64,000 nt of DNA from Thalassia testudinum (Eukaryota; Streptophyta; Magnoliopsida; Alismatales; Hydrocharitaceae): assembly GCA_037157565.1 (NCBI GenBank), contig JAZHRO010000073.1:11600501-11664500 (forward strand), in the 5' to 3' direction. How positions within the stretch are numbered: the first letter of the stretch is position 1; each line of letters starts with the position of its first letter. A program made the translations under genes and the position numbers. Positions 55,961-64,000 of the stretch are shown in pieces. The notes beneath the pieces were generated by a model that did no database searches, was not told where the DNA came from, and was given only the letters and a program-made list of their open reading frames with translations.

Positions 55961-57722
55961 TTTCTATTAGTCCCTGAAACTCAAATAAAATGTCAAAACT
56001 AACAAAAAAAAGCAGTAAGTGCCTATCCTCAAAAAATTCCTAAATGCAACCCATAAACCCCAATGCGGAGTTGAAATCCTAACAACATGGTGTGTTTTAG
56101 GGCATAAGAATCATGATAAACTAGTGTTTATCATGCATGATTAAATTTTTCTCCCAGTTTGTTATTAAAAGGAAGATTTAGGCATTCAACTCTTATAGAA
56201 ATAGACAACTAATAGTTGGTCCCCCTTATTTAATGTTTTATGCAATTCATGATATGCTGCTATGAAAACAAATGCAAGAATATTATGAGCATAAATTGAA
56301 ACTTCTGAATTATAAGCATGGTAAAGGAGCTGTAACAGGGTTCTAAAAAGAATTGCGACAATAGCAGAAATCAACTATTAGAGATATAAAGTGCAACTCG
56401 CTAGAAGATAGAAATAGAGATATAAAGTACTATTATCCAAATAAATACTACAGTCTGGTAAAGGCAGGAGAAATCTAAAAGAAACTGAGAAATGCCTCGA
56501 TTTCTTATTGGAACTTAGCAACAATATCGAAGTTGTCTAGAGAAAATAGAGCTGTGCTGGTACTGGGTCTAGCAGTGGAAGGAAAGCAAAGCTTGTGTCC
56601 CAACATGGGTGAAATCTGAATATCAGTGGATTTGTGGGACAGTGGGACAATCGGGCTAGTCTGCTGCTGTAGTTTAAAGAGGAGCTGTTACTACTACCGG
56701 AGGAACACATCTGGATCTGTGGGGTCCCTGGTTTCTGACGGTGAGTGAGTGGATTTCCTTTCCTACCTAATCCAAAAACTCACCTTGTCTTTTCAGGTAG
56801 GCAGAAACCTGAGTACCATGCTCTATCATTACCTGGCTAGTCTCTCTCTGGTAGTTCATCGTCAATGGGATGCCACCTGTGATATCCTATACTCCTAGCA
56901 AGTCGTGTCTGGAGAACTGCTTGTCAACGTTAGGCCACTCTATGTTGAAGAAGGGAGTTGGTCCCACTGGAGGTGAGTAGTAAGCATCAAAATGTTAGTA
57001 GGAAAAAAAATAATCACATTTATGTAGTGGGTGTAATCATTTTAATGGTAGTAAGCATCAAAATGCTAGTGGCCACAGGAATAAAGTGGGTGTTTCAAAA
57101 TTTAAAAAGAAAATAATCCTACCTTTCCCATCGATTTTTACAGTAATCAATGGTGTTAAAAAGTAATTTCTTTCAACAAACGTGACCCTTTCCCATTGCT
57201 TATTACAGAAAGTGAATAAGTGGCAAGAAAAATATTTTGCCATCAATTTTTAAAATAACCGATATTAAATAAAGGTAAGTTTTGTAGAAAATGAAAGGTT
57301 TTTCTTTTCACATATTTGAGAAAGCGATAGGAAAAATATTTTTGCCATCGATTTTTGAAATAACCGATGGAAAAAAAAGGTAAGTTTTGTAGCAAAAGAA
57401 GGGATCAGCGATGGCAAAAATATTTTTTCCATCGATTTTTAAAATAATCAACAGTAAAAATAGATAAGATCTTGTAGCAAATGAAAGGTTTTGGCCATCG
57501 CTTATTTGAGAAAGCGACGACAAAATAATTTTTACTATCGCTTGTATAAGCGACGGTGTTTTATTTTAAGTGATAGCAAAACTCAGAAATCGACGCGTTA
57601 ACGTGGGAAAATGTATTGTAAAACTGCCTTTGCTTTTTTAAGAAGCGACGAGAAATCCCAGCTAAATTGGGTTTCTTCTTTATCCTTTGCCTTTCATGGT
57701 GCCAGGGTTTGTGGGTCTTGAC
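55961..57722. repeat. Tandem array, unit 10
   Basis: About 1.76 kb, longer than unit 9 because the hairpin region (57120-57680) holds two or three more modules. Confidence 0.88.
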
Positions 57723-59163
57723 TTTCTGTTAGTCCCTGAAACTCAAATAAAGATGTGAAAACTAACAAAATAATGCAGTGCATGCCTACCATAGAAAGAA
57801 GTGCGAAAATAGCAGAAATCAACCATCAGAGATATAAGGTACAGTTCACCAGAAGATATAAGTAGAGATATAAAGTACTTTAGTCCAAGTAAATGCTATA
57901 GTATAGAGAAAAGTAGGAGAAATCTAAAAGAATCACAAAAATGCCCCGATATCTGATTGGAACTCAGCATCGATATCGATGTTGTCTAGAGAAAATAGAG
58001 CAGTACTTGTGTTGGGTCCAGCAGTAGAGGAAAAAGGAAGCCTGTGTCTGAAAATGGGAGAAAATTCAATATCAGTGGATCTACAGGATAGTGGGACTAC
58101 GGAGCCGATCTGCTATTGTATGCTGAGGAGGAACTGATGCTATTGCTGGAGGAGCATGTCTGGATCTGCAGGGTCCTTGGTTTCTAACGATGAGTGAGTG
58201 GATTTCCTTTCCTACTAGATCTAAAAGCTCACCTTGTCTACTCAGGTAGGCAGAAACCTGAGTACCATGCTCTATCATTACCCGATTGATCTCTCTCTGG
58301 TAGTGCATCATCAAAGGGATGCCACCTGTGATATCCTATACTCCTAGCAAGTAGAGTCTGGAGAACTGCTTGTCAACGTTAGGCCACTCTGTGTTGGAGG
58401 GAGTGGGTCTCACTAGAGGCGAGTAGTAAGCATCAAAATGTTAGTAGGAAAAAAAAAAAACCACATTTATGCAGTGGGTGTAAGCATTTTGATGCTAGTA
58501 AGCATCAAAATGCTAGTGGCCACAGGAACACAGTGGGTTTTTCAAAATTTAAAATGAAAATAATCCTACCTTTCCCATCGATTTTTGCAATAACCGATGG
58601 TGTTAAAAAGTAACTTTTTTTAACAAACGTGACCCTTTCCCGTCGCTTATTACAGAAAGCAAATAAGTGACGGGAAAAATATTTTTGTCATCGATTTTTA
58701 AAATAACGGATGTTAAAAAAGGTATGTTTTGTATCAAATGAAAGCTTTTTGCTATCACATGTTTGAGAAAGCGACAGGAAAAGTATTTTTGCCATCGATT
58801 TTTAAAATAATCGTCGGCAAAAAAGGTAAGGTTTGTAGCAAATGAAGGGATAAGTGACAATAAAAATATTTTCTCCATCGATTTTAAAAACAACCGACGA
58901 CAAAATAGGTTTATTCTTGTAGCAAATGAAAGGTCTTGGCCATCGCTTATTTGAGAAAGCGACGACAAAATAATTTTTACCGTCGCTTGTATAAGCGACG
59001 ATGTTTTATTTCAAGTGACAGCAAAACTCAAAAGTCAGCACATTAACATGGGAAAAAGTATTGTAAAAATGCCTTTGCTTTCTTAAGAAGCAACGGGAAA
59101 TCCTAACTAAATTGGGCTTCTTCATCTTTTGCCTTACATTGTGCCTGGGTTTATGGGTTCTAA
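57723..59163. repeat. Tandem array, unit 11
   Basis: About 1.44 kb. The leader is shortened: CATGCCTACCATAGAAAG joins directly to the later leader at 57790. The hairpin region is long (58570-59110). Confidence 0.88.
58081..58314 (-). pseudogene. Exon-like block of unit 11, minus-strand frame
   Basis: 77 codons: RVMIEHGTQVSAYLSRQGELL, then DLVGKEIHSLIVRNQGPCRSR, APPAIASVPPQ and ADRLRSPTIL. This is the cleanest copy of the conserved segment, a predicted amphipathic helix followed by a Pro/Ala-rich linker. It extends through the positions where other units have donor-like AAG/GTCAGT. I do not recognise the family. Confidence 0.35.
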
Positions 59164-59484
59164 CTTTTTGTTAGTCCTTGAAACTCAAATAAAGATGTCA
59201 AAACTAACAAAACAATGCAATGCATGCCTACCCTAGAAGGAAGCTATATCAGGGTTCTAGAAAGAAGTGCCATAATAGCAAAAATCAACTATAAGAGATA
59301 TAAAGTACAACTCACCAGAAGATAGAAGTAGAGATATAAAGTACTATAGTCCAAATAAATACTACGGTCTATGAAATAGTAGGGGAAATCTAAAAGAATC
59401 ACAAAAATGCCTCTAGAGAACTGCTTGTCAGGGTAAGGCCACTCTATGTTGAAGAAGGATGGAGTGGGTCTCTTTGGAGGTGGG
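59164..59484. repeat. Tandem array, unit 12 (truncated)
   Basis: Two internal deletions: leader start joined to GGAAGCTATATCAGG at 59236, and AAATGCCTC joined to TAGAGAACTGC at 59412, removing most of the exon-like block. It ends at GGAGGTGGG, where copy B of family A/B begins. Confidence 0.8.
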
Positions 59485-59999
59485 TGATAGAATGCGAGTA
59501 GGGTTATTTAATTAGGTGAAATTAGCATCAAATTGTATATAGTGGAAGTGGTTAACCTACAAGCAAATCTACACTCGTTTATGAAAAATTTATTAACCTG
59601 GCTAGATTTTAAGTTTGTCGCTTTTAGGCTAGGGTCGAACTCAGGGAGGCAAGTTTGGAATTACTTAATTTCTACATGCTTCCTAGATTCGCATCAATTC
59701 CTTTCGCTTATTGTATTTTTTGGTTTTCTTGATTTTTAGATTTTTTTTTTTGGAGATAATCTTGTCCGTAAGGGACACCTTCAAAATGGTTCTTGGCTAC
59801 ACACCAAAATAATAAAATTCGATCAAGCCATACATGAGACCGTGCACCTACAAATCAAGAATTATCTTTTCTGTTTTATATTTTTTTTTGTCTTTTCTTT
59901 AAGCAATAAAATAAAAGCAAATATAAAAGAAAATGAAAATGCGGAATTGAAATGCGAAAATTGAAATGAATTGAAATACGTAGCTTATTTATAAGTAGA

Positions 60000-60600
60000 A
60001 TATATATATTTATAACATATAAATATAGATATATGTATATAAGTATAAGTATATATATATAACTATAGAATAGAATAGTGAATATTGAATCTAGGATTCA
60101 ATAGGGATGTAGCACAATGCTAAGTTAACCGTCGTCTAGAAAGACAGGATTAACCTAGCTATGTGCCTCGTGCGATGTTAAGCGAACTTGTGTGTGGGTA
60201 GAAGGCTTGCTATGCATGAATATCGGGAAATATACGCAGCTGGCGCGAATATTCCTGCGCTATGATGCACGGTAGATGGATAGGTGCGCGGTATTGTGAG
60301 TAGAGATATGGGTGAATGTGTGAAGGAGGAAATGTGGATATATATGTGCATATATATATAAGTATATAAATATATAAGTATAGATATCTATATATATACT
60401 TGTATATGTGTATAAATATATATATGTATGTATATAGATAGGGGAGGGTGAACATGTGTAAATATAAGTAGATACGTATGTGTGTAGGCGTGTGTATACA
60501 GATGTGTCTGTGTGTGTATATGAATATATTAGTATTTATGTATGTATAAGTGTGTGTGTGAATGAGTGTGTTTGTGTGCGGCTCTGTGTGTTTGTGTTAA
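60000..60600. repeat. TA/TG microsatellites in copy B
   Basis: TATA/GTATA alternation at 60000-60065 and 60335-60440, and TG-rich sequence at 60475-60600. Confidence 0.85.
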
Positions 60601-61481
60601 GTCGTCTGATGGGGGGGTGTGCAGTGAGTAGCACACAGGCGCATGAGGCTCACGCACAGGCGTAGAGATAAGGGAGCATGCATGGGCGTTAGAGGCATAA
60701 CCACGCATGGTGGGGTGTAGCACGCTCAAGCGCAACGTACAGGAGCTGTATGAGAGTGAGTGAAGGGCTGCAATCGCTTGGAGTAGTGCGACTCAAGGAG
60801 AGAGAGGGGCACGGCAACCGGATAAATGAGGAATGCTCGATTGCGGCATTGTAGCTGCGTGAGGTCACAACTACAGTGCAAGGCAAAAATGTGACCAGCT
60901 GTCTGCGTGGTCACCAACTGAAACGCGCACAACAGCAGCTTGCAGGCGTGTGAGGAGGATGGTTCTGCACGGCGAGAAGTGCATGCAGAGAGAGGCTGAG
61001 GCTCATAGAGGCGTGAGGGGAGTGCGAACAAGGTGGCTGATGCGTACAAGGTCGCACAGGGGGCAGGGCTAGAGCATGTACAATGGCACGTGAGCTTCAA
61101 AGCTTCACGCTCTGGCAATGGCAATGAATAGAGAACTAGAGGAAAACAAAATAAAATGAATTGCAAAAAAAATAGTATAAAAGCAAAGAAGGGCACCACA
61201 TCTGCCTGCTCTTATAGAGTTGGACAGTGATGCTCCCTAATGTGGAGGTTGCAACCACAATAGGGAAGCTCCTCTGCTCTCAGTGTTCCTCTCAACTTTT
61301 GAGAGGATACAGAAGATGAGGACAGGAAGAGAGGGAGAGAGAAGAGCTCATGAGAGGAGTGTGTGTGGCCAGCTATGTGTGTTGTGAGGGAGAGATGAGT
61401 GGTGCATCCGATGGTGGAGATGTGAAGGCTAGCTGGAGGTGGAGGTGAGGGTCGACCCTTTGCATGGAGGTGGAGGTGTGT

Positions 61482-61490
61482 GTTTTATAG
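61482..61490 (-). promoter_or_regulatory. TATA box of family A/B copy B
   Basis: The minus strand reads GCCTATAAAACAC, followed by C/T-rich leader sequence (CACCTCCACCTCC), the counterpart of 3397-3405. Confidence 0.45.
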
Positions 61491-61690
61491 GCGAGGGTAG
61501 TGAGGGAGAAGTGTGGTCTAAGGCCGTTGGGGATGTTCTTTAGAAGGGACAACTTTGGGTTAATTATGGGGATTCACTTAGGTTGTAGGGAAATGAATGT
61601 AGGTTGTTATTAGGTGCTTATTAGGTGGAATCAATGGTGGGATTTGCATGGAAATAAGTTGGAAATGGAAGGGATGAAATGGATGAATGG

Positions 61691-63173
61691 ATTCTCAATG
61701 CGAATAAAGATGCCAAAACTAACAAAACATTGCAATGCATGCCTACCCTAAGAAAATTCCTAAATGCAACCCAAAAACTTGATTGCGAAGTTGAAATCTT
61801 AAGAGCTAGGTCTGTTTTAGGGTATAAGAATGATGATAAATTGGTGTTTATCATGCATGATTAAATTTTTCTCCCCCTTTGTTATTAAAAAAAAGATTCA
61901 AGTATTCAACACATATAGAAATAGACAATTAATAGTTGGCCCCCCTTATTGAAAGTTTTATGCAATTCATGATATGCTGCTATGAATAATAATGTAAGAA
62001 TATTAAGAGCATAAACTGAAACATTCTGAATTATAGGCAAGGTAAAGGAGCTATATCAGGGTACATGAAAGAAGTGCGACAATAGCAGAAATCAACTATC
62101 ATAGATATAAAGTACAACTCACCAGAAGGTACAAATAGAGATATAAAGTGTTGTAGTCTAAATAAATACTATGGTCTGGAAAAAAGTAGGAGAAATCTAA
62201 AAGAAACTTAGAAATGCTTCGATATCTGATTCAAACTCAGCATTAATATCGAAGTTGTCTAGAGAAAATAGAGGGGTGCTGGTGCTGGGTCCAGCAGTGG
62301 AGGAAAAGTGAAGCCTGTGTCTAAAAACAAGTGAAATCTGAATATCAGTTGATCTGCGAGACAATGAGACTAACGGGCCGGTCTGCTGTTGTAGTCTAAG
62401 GAGGAGTTGTTCCTACTGCCAGAGGAGCACGTCTTGATCTAGGCGATATTTGGTTTCTGACGGTGAGTGAGTGGATCTCCTTTCCTACCTAATCCAAAAA
62501 TTGACCTTCTCTGCTCAGGTAGGAAGAAACCTGAGTACCATGCTCCATCATTACATAGATGGTCTCTCTCTAGCAGTGCATCATCAGAGAGATGCCACCT
62601 CTGACATCCTATACTCCCAGCAAGTTGTGTCTGCAGAAGTGCTTGTCAAGGTAAGGCCACTCTGCATTGAAGGAGGGAGTAGGTCTCACTGGAGGCGAGT
62701 AGTAAGAATTAAAATGCTATTAGGAAAAAAGAAAACCATAGGTATATAGTGGGTGTTCCATAATTTTTTTAAAAAATAATCCTACTTTTCCCACTGGTTT
62801 TTACAATACCCAACAATGCTAAAAGGTAATTTCTTTCAACAAAGGTGATTGTTTCCCATTGCTTATTACAAAAAATGACAGGAAAAATATTTTTTCCGTC
62901 GATTTTTAAAACAACTGACGGCAAAAAAAGGTAGGTCTTTGTAGCAAATGAAAGGTTTTTGTCGTTTCTTATTTAAGAAAGTGACAACAAAACTAGTTTT
63001 ACCGACAACATTGTATTTTAAATAATGGAAAAACTCAAAAAATGGCTTGTTAACACGGGAACAAGCTTCGAAAAAATGTCGTCGCTTTTTTAATAAGCGA
63101 CGGGAAATCCCAGCTAAATTGGGTTTCTTCTTCATCTTCTGCCTTTCATGTTGCAAAGGTTTATGGGTTCTAA
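61691..63173. repeat. Tandem array, unit 13
   Basis: Array resumes at AATAAAGATGCCAAAAC, just after the anchor. Exon-like block about 62330-62700, shortened palindrome module 62700-62765, hairpin region 62770-63130. Confidence 0.88.
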
Positions 63174-64000
63174 CCTTCTGTTAGTCCCTAAAACACAAAT
63201 AAAGAAGCCAAAACTAACAAAGCAATGTAGTGCATGCTTATCCTAAGAAAATTTCTAAATACAACCCAAAAACCCAATTGCGGAGTTGAAATCCTAAGAG
63301 CTAGGTGTGGTTTAGGGCATAAGAATGAGGATAAACAGTTGTTTATCTTACATGATTAAATTTTTCTCCCACTAGGTTATTAACAAAATGATTCAAGCAT
63401 TCAACTCATATAGAAATAGACAATTAATAGTTGGTCCCCCTTATTCAATGTTTCATGCAATTCATGATATGCTGCTATGAATAATAATGCAAGAATATTA
63501 AGAGCATAAACTAAAACATCTGAATAATAAGCAAGGTAAAGGAGCTATATCGGGTTATAGAAAGAAGTGCGGCAATAGTAAAAATCAACTATCAGAGAAA
63601 TAAAGTACAACTCACTAGAAGATAGAAATAGAGATATAAAGTACTATAGTCCAAAAAAATACTACTATCTAGAAAAAAGTAGGAGAAATCTAAAAGAAAC
63701 ACAGAAATGCCGTGATATCTAATTGGAACTTTGCATCAATATCGAAGTTGTCCAGAGAAAATGGAGGGGTACTGGTGCTGTGTCCAACAATGGAGGAAAA
63801 GGGAAGCCTATGTCCCAAGATGAGTGAAATCTGAATATCAGTGGATCTGCGGGATAGTGGGACTAACAGGCGAATCTACTGTTGTAGGCTGAGGAGTAGC
63901 TATCGCAACTACTGGAGGTGCATGTCTAGATTTGTAGGGTCTCTGGTTTCTGATAGTGAGTGAGTGGATCTCCTTTCTTACCTTATCCAAAAACTGACCT
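63174..64000. repeat. Tandem array, unit 14 (runs off the window)
   Basis: Anchor TTCTGTTAGTCCC, leader, and the exon-like block from about 63840 to the window end. The array evidently continues beyond 64000. Confidence 0.88.

Larger units (their letters stand above)
59485..61690 (-). mobile_element. LTR-like repeat, family A/B, copy B (minus orientation)
   Basis: About 2.2 kb, homologous to 3058-5870 reversed. It starts TGATAGAATGCG at the array junction. Shared with copy A are AGTGGTTAACCTA, CTTTTAGGCTAGGGTCGAACTC, AATTATCTTTTCTGTTTTATA, GGATGTAGCACAATG, GTCGTCTAGA, TA/TG microsatellites and a GC-rich segment with ACTACAGTGCAAGG. CTATAAAAC on the minus strand (61482-61490) is the TATA box. 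No target duplication is visible, and about 0.7 kb of monomer expected at the site is missing, so a deletion accompanied or followed insertion. No coding domains. Confidence 0.55.

Noticed and set aside
62866..63156. Minus-strand ORFs through the hairpin modules (also 51763-52074, 58603-58968)
   Set aside because: Repetitive translations (FLPSVILKIDGKNIFP) that follow the module repeats; length depends on module number and frames break in other units.

Overview
This is plant nuclear DNA from a repeat-dominated, heterochromatin-like region. I find no host protein gene, rRNA, tRNA or CRISPR array. The plant assignment rests on the retroelement families: a Ty3/gypsy Athila-type element, two Ty3/gypsy chromoviruses of the Tekay/Del type, and a Ty1/copia element of SIRE/Maximus type with an extra 3' ORF. 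All are tRNA-primed in the plant manner (initiator-Met or Asp primer sites) and have long LTRs. I do not name a species.

Layout. 1-9969 is the 5' part of an Athila-like element on the minus strand (RT, protease and gag, leader, Asp-type primer site, 5' LTR). A plus-oriented LTR-like repeat (about 3058-5870, family A/B) interrupts it. From about 9978 to the window end runs one long tandem array of a roughly 1.45-1.8 kb monomer, at least 13 copies, which other elements have opened by insertion: (i) an LTR-like 1.65 kb unit at 13467-25520, itself split by Tekay element 1 (14560-24957, TSD CTTTC); (ii) Tekay element 2 (26405-36203, TSD TTTGG); (iii) the copia element (37747-47615, TSD AGAAA); (iv) a second family A/B copy in inverse orientation (59485-61690). 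Removing these joins the array segments in register at (i) to (iii).

The array is the least explained part. Each monomer carries an A/T-rich leader, a block with a recurring minus-strand reading frame, a palindrome module (AGCATCAAAATGCT in alternating orientation), and a run of about 100 bp hairpin modules with GTCGC...GCGAC and GTCGAT...ACCGAC stems. Such stems recall the subterminal repeats of CACTA (En/Spm) transposons, but I see no CACTA termini or transposase.

None of the retroelements is intact. Many breaks are in-frame TAG codons where the family or the sister copy has CAG, which fits deamination at CHG-methylated cytosines. Tekay element 2 has LTRs differing at only about 1% by eye, yet lacks the gag core and carries several stops, so it was probably mobilised in trans. 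The copia element has an extra ORF downstream of pol, preceded by its own TATA box and a possible 5'-UTR intron. Three unrelated LTR families each carry a private cluster of short palindromes (AGCT, CAGACGTCTG, AGTACCGGTACT).

Boundaries given with TSDs are read directly. The others (Athila LTR outer end, family A/B ends, monomer edges) are approximate.
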